The notes under the pieces are model-generated. The model had not been told where the DNA came from. It worked only from the letters and a program-made list of their open reading frames with translations, and did not search any database. Below, piece after piece: positions 1-12,100 of a stretch of 13,920 bases of DNA. Within the stretch, counting starts at the first letter, position 1. Every line of letters begins with the position of its first letter. The DNA is from Granulosicoccaceae bacterium (GTDB lineage Bacteria; Pseudomonadota; Gammaproteobacteria; Granulosicoccales; Granulosicoccaceae), in contig JALZUX010000591.1 in NCBI GenBank assembly GCA_023301405.1, positions 1 to 13,920 of the forward strand, in the 5' to 3' direction. The position numbers and the translations under genes were made by a program.

Positions 1-138
1 GGTTGCGTCCTGATCAACTGGAAGAACATCGTCTTCAAAGCTGTGGTTGTCTATTAGTATATGTGTATTCAGGGTTGGTGCATCATTGACAGCGGCAATT
101 GTAATTGCAACGTTGCCAGTGGTTGTTGTCTGGTCGGT
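1..138 (-). other. NDAP joint and beginning of a further domain
   Basis: Residues 4595-4640: NVAITIAAVNDAPTLNTH is the usual inter-domain joint after an A-LamG unit. The following ILIDNHSFEDDVLPVDQD resembles the first strand of a DUF642 or other galactose-binding-like domain (N-x-SFE-D-x-x-L). The window ends before this can be confirmed. The reading frame stays open to position 1, so the protein continues. Confidence 0.45.
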
Positions 139-3100
139 TGCCAATGCGGCGATTTCGACAGCCGATAGCGCATTGGCGTAAATTCGAACATCATCCATCA
201 GTCCATCTAGATCGGTTGGGGTCGAATTGTCGCTGCGACCACCGATGGTTGTATCGGATTCTTTCGTGTAGGCGATGGTGGATGGGGAACTGCTTTCGGC
301 TACGGCGGCCCCGTTTAGATACAACGTTTGAGTGGACGTTGTGCTGTCGAAAGTGAATGCAACGTGAGTCCAGCCCAAGCTTTCAACGTCTACGTCGAAC
401 CCCACGTTTTCGTAGCTTGAGCCGTTCCAGAAAGAGGCCCTTAGTTCATTGCTGTTGGTCGCCGATAAAATGACGCTATCGCCTAATGATATGAACGTTG
501 ATCCTAACCTGTCGTAGGAATTTATATTGACCCAGGCTGCCAGGGTGACGTCTGCCGGTTCGTCTAATAATCCACTGATGGTTACTTCGTCTGCATTGCC
601 ATCAAGCGATAGGACATTACCACGTTGAGCATCATTAACGATGATGGCTTCGTTCAACAGGGTGCCGTCGTTAGCCGTGCCTGCGCTCTGATCGCTCACA
701 TCAGAGTCAAACGTGTAGTGACCCGTAAGACTGGCCGCGATTGCCGTGGTGATATTTAGGGTATCACTGCCATTGTAGTTAGCGTTTGGAGTGAAGATAA
801 GCCCGTCGAGAGCTGTATTGATGTCGCTCTCAAGGCCATCGATAGTCATCGTGCCGCTGCCTTCAGCACCTTCGACGATCGTTATCCCGGTTAGATTTGC
901 GAGCGACAGGATGCCGTTGGTAACCAGTAAGGTGACGCGCAGTGGCAAGTCCTGTGTTGAAATTCCATCGTCAACCCGTATTTCATTTGCGCCGGTAAAG
1001 ACAATCGTAGTGTCTTCATTGGTCGTTTCCGCAGCAGGTGCCGTGATCTGCAGATCGGCGGCTTTTTGAATAGTGACAGTGGTGCTACCGGCTGCAGTAA
1101 GTGAACCACCACTACCTTGTGCGCTCGATGTATTGTTGTCGTCAAAAGTCCAGTCTATTAGAACACTGGCGGGTGGAGTATCACTGCTGTTGCTATAGGC
1201 AATTGACTGCATCACCTCATTGACTTGCGTGTTGTTCACGTTAGCGCCAAAAGTCAACGTCAACTGGCCAAAGTTATTGTTGTACGTTCCGATGACACCA
1301 GCTGGTGACAGTTCAATGTTTCCTGTTGTGGTCCCCACAAAACTGAGATTGCCCGTCGCACTGAATACATCATCACTGCTCGATAAAATCGCGGGTGACA
1401 ACGTTAATGTGGTACCGCTAAAGTCATCGATGTCGCTCAGCTCGGCATCGAAGATCTCTACGTCAGCATCCAGCACAACCGCTGTGCCGCCTTCAACAAA
1501 CGTCGGGTTGCCATCGAGTGCAGTACGCCCGTCGAATTGCGTATCAAGGGAGCCGTCAGTGTTGTAGCGAACCAGCGCGAAATCGCTGTTGGTACCGTTG
1601 CTGCTGAAGCCACCGAGCAGATATTTACCATCTGCTTGAATAGCTAGGCTAGAGCCAACGTCTGCGCCCTCACCAACGGCTGTCATCACAGTGCCATTCA
1701 AGCCGAAACCGGTGTCAAGGCTGCCGTCTGAGTTGTACCGTGCCAGTGCGAAGTCGTTGTTAGTACCGTTAGAGCTGAAGCCTGCTATGACAATTTTATT
1801 GTCGGCTTGTACGACAACGCTCTGCCCTTGATCGTGGTCAGGCCCTATAGGTGTGGTAACAATGCCGTCACTGCCGCCAAAGGTGGTGTCAAGACTACCG
1901 TCAGTGTTATAGCGAGTAAGCGCAAAGTCCTGATTGCTGCCGTTATTACTGGTACCGCCCACAATTATTTTACCGTCGCCCTGAACGGTGACACTCAAAC
2001 CTTGTTCGTTGCTGGTTCCTATTTGAGTGGTAACAATACCATCGCCGCCGCCAAATGAAGTGTCCGGGGTACCGTCGGCATTGTAGCGAATCAAGCCAAT
2101 ATCGAGATTAAACTCATCATTGGTGATGTAGCCCGCCATGAGGATCTTGCCATCAGTCTGCACAGAGACACTTTCGCTTATATTGTTGCTTGTACTTATT
2201 GGGGTTATTACTATGCCATCTCCACCGCCAAAGGAGGTATCCAGACTGCCATCCGGGTTATAGCGCGTTAGTGCGAAGTCAAAGCCGGAACTTCCGGCGG
2301 AGATTCCGCCAAGTACAATCTTGCCATCGGCTTGCAATTCAATGCTGGTAGCGCGATCGTGAACGCTGCTCAGTGATGTAATCACGATCCCATCGCCACC
2401 ACCGAAGCTGGTATCGAGCGTACCGTCAGAGTTATAGCGAGCCAGAGTGAAATCATCAAAGGTACTGCCGTTATGGCTGTGCCCTGCGACAAGTATTTTG
2501 CCAGTCGTATCGACTGCGATGGCGCTGGCTATATCGTCTTCCTGCCCAACAGCAGTGGTCACTACACCGTTCACACCAAAGCTTGTATCAAGGCTGCCGT
2601 CAGTGTTGTACCGAGTAATCGCGAAGTCATTGTCAGTGCCGTTGTGGCTGTATCCGGCGAACAGCACCTTGCCATCAGGCTGCACGGTAATGCTTCGGCC
2701 AATATCTTCACCCGCACCCAAAGCGGTCGTAACAATACCATCGCCTGAGTCGAATGTTGGTGCGTCGTTGACTGGATCGACGGTGACGGTGAAGCTGTCG
2801 GTTGCCTGATCGCCGCCCGCGCTCAGGTCATTGGCGAGATCCGCAATTTCAGCAGCGGAAAGTGCCCGTGTGTAGATACGCGCGTCGTCGATCAGGCCGT
2901 CGTAATCGAGCGAAGTGTTTCCATTTCCATGAGCACCAATAGTTGTGTTGGACCCTCGGTTGTAGTCAATCGGGTTAAACGCAAAATTCGAGTCAACTTC
3001 CACACCATCGACGTATAGAGTTATCGTGGACCTTTCAGAATCAAAGGCCACTGCCACATGGGACCATCCAGCAGTAACGTTTACCCCGGAGTGCAATGTA

Positions 3101-6100
3101 GTGACTCTGTTGTCGTCGAAATGGCGTGCCTGAATCTCTCCATTGCTTAGCACTCGAAGTACGATACTGTCACCCAGTGAGATGATCTCTTGGTCGATGC
3201 CTAGGTTAGGGTTGATCCACGCTGCGAGCGTGACGGTTTCTGGATCGTCAAACACGCCACTGATTTCGATATAGTCGCGGTCTCCGTCTAGGCTCAGGAC
3301 TTCACCGCGAGTATCATCGATCACGGTGGTGGCATCGCCTTCTAACGTTCCGTCTTGGGATACACCCATGCTCTGATCGTTAGCGTTGCCACCTGCAAAT
3401 GTGTAGTGTCCATCCAGATTAAGCAGGGAAGCCAGCGTCGTCGTCATGTTCAATGTGACGCTACCGTTGAAATCCACTGCGGCAGTAAATGTCATGCCTT
3501 CGAGCGCCGCGTTGATTTCAGATTCTAAACCCGTAAATGAAATGGAGTCACTGTGATGAGATCCCGAGACAATCGATACACCCGACAAAGCCGCTGGATT
3601 CAGGTCCAGTACTCCGTCATTTACGGTTAACGTCACGTACAATAGTGGGTCGGCTCCGCTTAGTGAGTCGCTAACTGAAACGCCGTTGCCACCAGCGCTT
3701 GTGAATGTTAGTACGGTGTCTTCATCTACGGACTGGGCACCAGGAACACTTTGTTGGACCTCTGGCAGGTCCGTTAGGTTTACTGTGTAGGTTTCGTCGT
3801 CGGTGAGTGAACTATCAGAAACTCGTACGATAATATCGTGTGATGGTGCTGTTTCGTAATCTAACAAAGTGCTATCAGCGACGGTGAGTTCGCCGGTGCT
3901 AGTATCTATCGCAAACGCGCCGGGGTGGTCTTGTGTCTGAATGCTATACGTTAGTGTGTCCCCATCAACGTCGCCGCCTTGGGCATAACCAACTGAAGTT
4001 TGATCAGCCGAATTTTCACTTAACGTGAACGACTGGTCCGTTGATGTATTGGCCAGCGACGCTATCTCTGAGGCGGTTAGAGCTCGATCAAAAATACCGA
4101 TGTCATCCATGCTTCCTTGAAACTGCTTGTCGCCATCCCAGTTGGATGATCCGAGGTAGTTTTCATCCCATGTGGAATAGTCGGGCAACCCGGATAATTG
4201 GACTGAACCCACAATTTCGCCATCAATGTAGAGGTTTGCCAATCCTGCCGCATCAATGGTAGCGCCGTAGTGATGCCACTGTCCTTCGACTCCATTCAAG
4301 GCACCGGGAACGACAATATCGCCAACCAACAATGCACCATTTCGTATCTGAAATCTTAGATCATTAGTTGTAACGTCGCGAGTTAGCAAAACGTTGTTAG
4401 CGTTTGCCTCGTCCCCAAAGTCGAAAATTCGCTCGAAAATTCGGTCGCCGGTGCCAGCATCGAATCGCACTTGAGCGCTGAATGTAAACTCGCTGCTGGT
4501 CGCAACGCCCGGTATTGTGCCGATGCTTACTGGGTTGGTTGTGCTGTTCGCGTCTACGGTTGGGAACAGCAATCCGTACCTACCAGCGGTATAGCTAGCA
4601 GACTCATCGATACTAACGGGCGAAGTGATGGTCAGTGCCGGCCCACCCACCGCGATTGAATCAGCACCATTTTCAAAATCATAGGCCGCAACCGCATCAT
4701 TGCGAAGCTGGGCTATAGCCGGGGCGTCATTGACCGGGTTTACCTCAATAAACAACGACTCAGTGGCAGTCTTGGCGCCGCCAGTGCCGGTATTGCCTTG
4801 GTCATCGACCGTAATCTGAATGCTAGCCAGTCCATTAAAGTTGGTCTTTGGGGTATAGGTAAAGCTGTTTAGTGTGGTATTAATATCACTTATGGTTCCT
4901 TCAAAGGTAATTGCAGAAGTGCCGTTGCCTCCAGACAGAACCGTTAAGCTGCCAGGGTTGAGAAGCAATGTTCCGTTGCTGACATCAATTGCTACTTCCA
5001 CAATCGCAGAGCTCGCATCAGCGTCTGCAATCTGAACGCTTAAGCCTGAAAGCGCAATGTCTTCATTGGTTGTACCGGTGATGTAACCATCACCGTGGTT
5101 TAAGTAAACCTGAATAGAATCGCCGTTACTTTCGGCGGTCAGAATGTCCAGGTTACCATCGCCGTCGATGTCTGCGGTTTCAACCCATTCAACGCCACTG
5201 CTGTCGGAGTCAAGCGTTCGCTGTTTGAAATTTTGATCACCTGTGTTTTCAAAAATCAGCAGATCGTTGGCACCTTTGTCTGCGACCAGGATATCAATAT
5301 CACTGTCGCCATCGATGTCTGCAAGGTGCACGTCGTGCATCAAGCTTGCAAGACCGCTACTAACTGTATGGGCTGTGAACGTTGGCGTTGCGCCACCGCC
5401 ATTCTCGAACCAACGAACTTCGTCAGAACCCCGATCAATGGTGACGATGTCTGCGTCGCCATCACCGTCAATGTCGCCGGTCTGCAAATCATAGATAGCG
5501 CCTTGCGTTCCAATAACGTTGCTGGTGAACCCTGCGGTAGCATTGCCGTTGTTTTTATACCAGCGGAGCTCGTTACTGCTATCAGATTCAGCAACGACAA
5601 CATCAAGGTGCGTGTCTCCATCGATATCCGCGATATCGATCGCGTATAATGTATTAAACGTATCAAGGAAGTTTCTGGTATAGACTCCTGCCGTGTTTTG
5701 TTCGAACACAAGCACTGAACTCATGCCGCTTTCGCTAAACGACACCACAAGATCGGGCAGACCATTTCCGTCAATGTCACCAATCGCAAGGCCGGTCGCA
5801 TTTTGTTGATCGGTGCCGCCGCTTCCCTCGAAGCTATTTTCGGTGAATGAAACGGCGTTGCTGCCGGCGAAGTTGTTTGTATAGACGATTACGCCGTTAC
5901 TGCTATTGGCTGGATCATCATTTAGAGCGACGATGTCGATGTCGCCGTCCCCATCAAGATCATTAGCAACAACCGAGTTAAAATTATGCTCGACGTCAAT
6001 GGCATTGGCCAAACTAAAATTGCCGGCCCCATCGTTTTCATACCAATTGATGATTCCATTATTGGTAGCCGCGATCAGATCCAAATCACCATCGTTATCG

Positions 6101-9100
6101 AGGTCAGCAGTCGTGACCACGCTGGCACCATTAAGTGCGTCAATCTCAGTGCCTGTCGCTTCTGGCAAATCAGTGAAGTAGGGCGCATCGTTGGTAGTTT
6201 GTACCGTGATTGCGAAACTATCGCTCGAGGTTGTTTCATCTGCCGCCAGGGCTTGAATTTCTGTTGCTGTCAGTGCCCGGCTATAGACACGAGCATCATC
6301 GATCAGGCCGTTGAAATCGAACGTTGGTTCACCGGTTCTGAATCTTCCTATATATGTGTCGGGGTTGTTGTCGTATTCTATGACACCAGGCGCTGCAATG
6401 GTTTCGATCGCTGCTCCATCAATAAAGACGATCAGCTCCTGGCTTGACGTGTCGATAGTGACTGCGACGTGTCTCCAACCGGTTCCCAGCAGACTCTCAG
6501 TCGAAGTCGTTAAGTAGTCTGTACCGCCCGATTCATAAAAGCCCGTCAATGTTCCATTTGGTTCAAGGTACAATGCGGGGCTTGCCCCCATCGAAATGAT
6601 AACCGCTCCGCTGGTGTCGACGTCGCTGGTGTTGATCCACGCAGCCAGAGTCACGTTGGCAGGCTCGCCCAGGAGCCCCGCGATCTCGACGAAGTCGCCA
6701 TTGCCATCCATGCTCAAGACGTCACCGCGAATTCCGTCGTTGATTATGGTTGCATTGCCGTTGAGCGTGCCGTTGTGCGATAGACCAGCGCTGTCGTCAG
6801 CTGCATTGCCTTCTTCAAAGGTGTACAAGCCCTCAAGGTCAGCGTCAAGAGACGTGGTCATGTTTAGCGTTACTGCACCACCGAAGTCTGTGTTCGGTGT
6901 AAAGACCATGCCTTCAAGTGCCGCATTGATATCCGATTCTTTTCCCTGAATTGTCAGGAACGCACTACCGTTGGCTCCATCAACAATTGACAATCCGGTC
7001 GTTTGTGAAAGCGTTAAAGCACCGTCGTTTACAGAGATAAAAACTTGTAACATTGTGTCTGTGGTCGCGACAGTGTCACTGACAGTCACCGCATTGTTAT
7101 TGCTACTGGAGAAAGTCAGTGTCGAGTCTTCTACTACGGTTTGCGCGCCGGGAACAGACTGTGTCGGTTTGATCCCGTTGTCCACCGTGATGGTCACCGT
7201 CTCTGGATAGCTATTACCAGCCACATCAGTCACGGTCACATCAACATCGTGCGAAGCCGCTGTCACGTAGTTCAGTGTACTTGTTGCTGCGACTGTAATT
7301 TCGCCGGTGCTGCTGTTTATTTCAAAGTTACTTGATGGGTCGGTCAGGCTGTAGGTAAAACTGGAAAGCACGTCACTGGCATTCCATTGGATCACAAAGC
7401 TGTGGTTTGAATCCTGGGTGTCATCAGCCCAAGTGCCACTCGCTGTAAGGCTAATGTAGTCTTCCCCGGTGGCCCCGGACTGCCCAAACGTAGGTGCGTA
7501 TGAGCCTGCGGTAACAGACCCTGCTGCACCACCGGTCCAGAAAGGATCACTTGTTTCCACAGTGCCGTCGAGCCAATGCCAATCGCCGTCGTTGTTAGCG
7601 TCTGTCGCACCCAGCCAAATGTCATTCCCGCTATCGATGGCGAATTGTCTGATCAGCTCGTTTTCGTATTGTGAGTCAATACGAACCATGCCACCGCTGA
7701 CGCCGTTTAAGGTTGCACTCGTTGCTGCAAAAAGCTGGGTGTCGAAGTTGGCAGGTGAGTCAACGAAACGATAGAATTTTCCTGTCCCTGCATCATAAGA
7801 CAGTGTTGAATCATCGTTCAGAAGCGTCGTAATACTCTGAGGAACTTCAACAACACTGATATCAGCCAGGAGTGGACCAAAAGCGGAAGAATCAAACGAC
7901 TGAAAAGACAGGTTTGAAGAAGTCGATGTTGCTGTGAACGTAACGGACCTGTGTTCCCAGTGTTCGTTTTTCCAAGCTGAACCAATGTGCTCAATGGTGA
8001 AGTCCTCGGAAATACCATCGATCGATGCTCTGATGGTCTTCGATACCGCATCTCCTCCAGCGAAATTTCCGTTCAGCGCAAATGTGACTTGATAAGTTTG
8101 ACCGGCGACCGTCTGCATTGTGTTGCTGACAATGTTGCCGGCATCGTCGCCACTCAGATCGATTACCAATCCGTCATTGGGGCCTTGCAAGATTGAAACG
8201 GGTGCTAGATCGACGCTGCCGTTAGTCACCGTCCATCCACCAAACGACTGCCCACTTGAGTAGGTTGTCGAAACCGCTGAAGCTGGCGCGTCTTCAAAGC
8301 GGCCGTCGAATAGAATGTCCAGATCAATATCCGGATCGCTCGGTACGATAAACCCGACCGTGTTTCCGGTACTTGCGTTTTCACTGATGTGCAAGTCATC
8401 AACCGGTGTGTTGCTGACAAAACCAGTGCCTGTTGCATGGGCTATGCTGAGGTTGTTGGATGCAACAATATCAACGACTTCATTCGACCCGTTAAAACCA
8501 TCCATCTGCCAGTTTGCGACTAAACCGATGGCAGCGGCTTGAACAGGTGTAACATCGAGCTTGTGTTGATGATTTAATGCAATCTCGGCTTCGCTGCGGA
8601 CCTCGTTCCAAATGCGTATATCGTATATGGTTCCAGAGAAGCGTTGCTCAGCATCGTATCCCGTATCGAGCCCGTCTTGCTCCTGACCAAAAACAAACTG
8701 GCCGTTAGTTGTGTCCAGTGCAGCCCCTGCGTTTAAGGCGGTACCGGAATCAATAAACTTACCGTCGATATAGACTCCCCAGGCGCCATTGGTGCTATCC
8801 CAGGTTACGGCCAGTGAATGAAGCTGACCATCAAGTAAAGTTGCCCGGTAGTCTATTGCGGTCGAGAACTGCAGCGTGTCTGCGCCCAGATCCAGTTCTA
8901 AAGTATTAGTGAGTTGATTGATTTGAATCGAGTATTCGTCGTTAATTGAATTGTTAAACGACATGAACACCGTTTCCGTCGGTGCGTTATTGGCTGCGAA
9001 CTGAATTTCGAACGTGGTGGCTGTCAACGGCGTCGCTAAACCTGCGTCTGAGATCAGATACGCATCATTGCCACCATTAGTATTTAGCTCTATGCCGCTG

Positions 9101-12100
9101 GAAAGGTCCGTCGGAGCGTTATCGTTTTCGGATATATCGTTAAGTGAAATAGAGACAGTCTGATCAACAGTATTGCTATCAACGTCAGTGGCACGAACCG
9201 TAAGTGTATGGATGGGGTTTGTTGCGTAGCTAAGTTGGCCGCTATCCGCAACCCGGATCTGACCAGTGTTTGTGTCTATACTAAAGGCGCCAGCGACAGT
9301 CTGGTTTGTAATAGCGTACGTTAGTGGTTGCTGGCCAATGGGTCCGGCGTTGTCCAGTACGGCGTCGGCATCATACTCAATGACGGATACTAACTCAACG
9401 CTGCCCTCAGTATCGATCCACACACCGTTGGCGGCTAATATTGAGGCGTAGTTTTCTCCCACACTGAAATTGTTAGGGTCTGTTGCTGCCCAGTTACTAT
9501 AAGCGTTATCGATTGCGTACCCATCGCTTTCTCCACGCCAGAATTCCCTATCAGTAAGCTCTTCTCCCCAGCGCCATTCTCCCTCAGTCGCCGCGTCAGA
9601 TGCGCTCAAAAATGCTTGTGTTTCTCCGGTTTCGGTGATTATGTCAGCCAGTAGCTGGTTTTCGAAGGCAGACGTTACTGACACCAGTTGACCGGCTACA
9701 CCGTTTAACGTCGACGCCTGGGCATTTGCGTTTGCAATAGCCCAGGTAAGTCTGGTGCCTGCGAATTCGTAGAATTTTCCTGTCTCAGCGCTATAAATCA
9801 AACTCGGGTTGCTGGCCAGCAAAGATGCCACCAGTGCATCGCGTTCGGCATCAACGGCAGAAACGTGTCCGACAACGGTGCCATCAAGGCCATTTTCATC
9901 AATGGACAACGTCAGGGTTGGTTCGCTGGCGGTGAAGCCAGGTTCCTGAGTATGTTTAAGCGTCAGGTTGTTTCCGTTGACCGTTTCGGTGACCATGCTG
10001 TCGCGGGAAAAACTATTGAATTGCCACTGAGCGATCATGCCGTCTTCGTCGAAGGGCAGTTCACTTGCGTAGGAGGCAGCCATGTCTGTGGCAGTGCGAA
10101 TGTCGCTGAATAATCGGTTGTTGTATAAAGTGCCAGAGAACGACTGGTTGCCCGAGAAGTTACTTCCGACGCTGTCCTGTTCTTGTCCGAACAACAATGT
10201 CCCGCCGCTTTCGATGGCGTAGTCGGCGGCCAGCCCTGTGCCGCTCCTCACGGATTGGCCATCCACGAATATTTCCCAGGCACCGCTCTGGCCTGTGCTG
10301 CCGTCCCAGGTGAATCCAAGCGTATGCGTGTCTCCATCTCGAAGGCTGTGGAAATCAAATATTATGGTTGGGACAAAGACCGTGTCAGCACCAATGCTTG
10401 CCCGCAGGTCGCCCTTACTATTAATAAATAGCAGGAATTCGTTTGCGTTGTTGGCCGTTGCGTAGGAAAGCAGCGCTGTTTCGTCAGAATTCTGTGAGAT
10501 CGAGAGTTGAGTTTCAAAACTCAATTGCTTTAGTCCGCCCAACAATGTCGATCCATCATCGGCTATCAGATAAATATCGTTGCCACCGTCATCGTTGATA
10601 TTTAGGCCGCCGCCGTAGGTCGTGGTTGTGTGCAGATCAGTTGGCGTCGATCCGCCAGCGTCGCCGTCGACAGCCGGGGAATAAGCTGAAAACTCACTGC
10701 TATTACCACTGCTGTCGGTTGTGACCGATGTGACGTATTCGCCGACGGCCAGTGTGATCCCTGAAAGTGAACCTGATAACACCCCACTGTTGCCAATGAC
10801 GCCAGGTAAGCTGCCCAAATAGCGCTTTCCTTCCACTTCACTGCCATCGCGATCAGTGCTAGCGTAGAAGTCGATCGTGTAGGAACCGCTGGCTAGAGTT
10901 GATGTATCGAGGCTGTAAGCAAACGTGCCATCATCGGAGATCGAGGCTGAATTTAGCGCGGTCCAGTTTTGCCTGTTGTTACCGCCGGTATCCGCGTCAC
11001 CTGCGTCATTGGCATCAGCGCCGTCTTCGGTGCCCGAGTGCAAATCAATCCCGACTCCGGCGTTACCATAGATGCTGTTGCCGCGAACGGAGTTGCCTGT
11101 TGAGATGTCGTCAAGCGAAACGCCACCGGAAGAATTCACGCCGTTGAAAGCGATCACGTTTCCTTCGCCAGCCCCAATACCGCCGATCGTGTTGTTGGAC
11201 GCACCTAACGTAAGCTGTATGCCATTTGCACCGTTGCCCCATGGCAGCGTGCCCGACTCATCTGTGCCAATTGTGTTTCCCTGAATCACATTTCCAGTGG
11301 CAGCGCCGGCGAAATAGATACCCGAGTTACCGCTGCCGGCGATCAGGTTGTTCGAGATCTGATTGTTGTCGCCACCGCCGAAGATGCCGATTCCGTTGGT
11401 ACCAACGCCAAACCTGGTCGCTCCATTTGCGGAGACACCTATGTAGTTGTTCTGAATTGTATTGCTGTCAACACCTTCGCCATTGAGAACGATCGCTTGT
11501 GTGCCACCGGCGACCACGTTCCGATTAGTGGCTGTTACACCACCAATAGTCAGATTAGTAGCGGTATCCTGCACATGGACTCCGGCGAGCGCTGAGCCAA
11601 GTAGTGCGTTACCCGTGATATCCGTACCAAAATAGTTGCCCGATACAACTGAGCCTGTGCTTGAACCGCCAACGATCACACCATGGCTGTTCCCCGAGAA
11701 CACATTGCGATCGCCTGGCGTGCTACCACCGACGATCGTGTTGTCGCCGTGGGTCTGTACCCCAGCAAAGTTGGATTCGGTATCACCCGCATCAGTTCCG
11801 TCGGAGTTGAACTGCCCAATCCAGTTTCCGGTGACAGTGATGTTGTCTGCGCCCGCTTCTATGTCTATGGCGGCATCACCAAAGTCGCGAATCACTAAAC
11901 CACGCACTTCGCTGCCGTCTGAGGCTGAGGAAAACCTCAGTCCATCAGAGACAGCGTTGAGGTTGTTTGCGTCAATCACAATAGGCAAAAAGCTGCCCTC
12001 GACCCAACCCGTTTGCGTGGTGCCGTCGATCGTGACTGGACCCTGAATCGGATCAAGCGATGACGCTAAGGTAATGACTTGTGTGCCGCTGCCGGGAATA

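Larger units (their letters stand above)
7174..8400 (-). other. Cadherin-like repeat 2, split by DUF642 plus CTLD
   Basis: The N-terminal part (residues 1841-1868, 8317-8400) reads DDLHISENASTGNTVGFIVPSDPDIDLD in two pieces across the junction. The C-terminal part (2187-2249, 7174-7362) reads FTYSLTDPSSNFEINSSTG, EITVAATSTLNYVTAASHD and VDVTVTDVAGNSYPETVTI. About 318 residues, a DUF642-like domain and a CTLD, are inserted between the SDPD acidic loop and the FTYSL strand. This is the equivalent of the insertion site in cadherin-like repeat 1. Confidence 0.78.

Noticed and set aside
1528..2739. Regular repeat that might suggest a CRISPR array
   Set aside because: The period is about 174 bases, repeats are imperfect, and the whole tract translates into delta-60 protein repeats. 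There is no short identical repeat with unique spacers.
5340..5711. Minus-strand off-frame open frame of 123 codons, and similar ones at 4077-4295, 7392-7625, 12066-12353 and 13476-13682
   Set aside because: They overlap the giant reading frame on the same strand in another frame and encode nothing recognisable.
5086..6180. RTX (GGxGxDxxx) calcium repeats
   Set aside because: The Asp/Gly-rich motifs are DxDxDGxxD loops spaced about 50 residues apart, the FG-GAP pattern. No tandem nonapeptides occur anywhere in the window.
5233..6447. Plus-strand open frames of 138 and 153 codons within 5233-5649 and 5986-6447
   Set aside because: They lie antisense to the FG-GAP array and LamG 4. Their products have no recognisable domain and are antisense translations of GAT/GAC-rich DxDxDG repeats. 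The minus-strand frame explains the DNA fully.
6721..6729. RGD tripeptide (residues 2398-2400) as an integrin-binding motif
   Set aside because: It falls at a position where paralogous LamG 6 and 7 have RGE and RGN in the same structural context, so it is more likely chance within a conserved RG turn.
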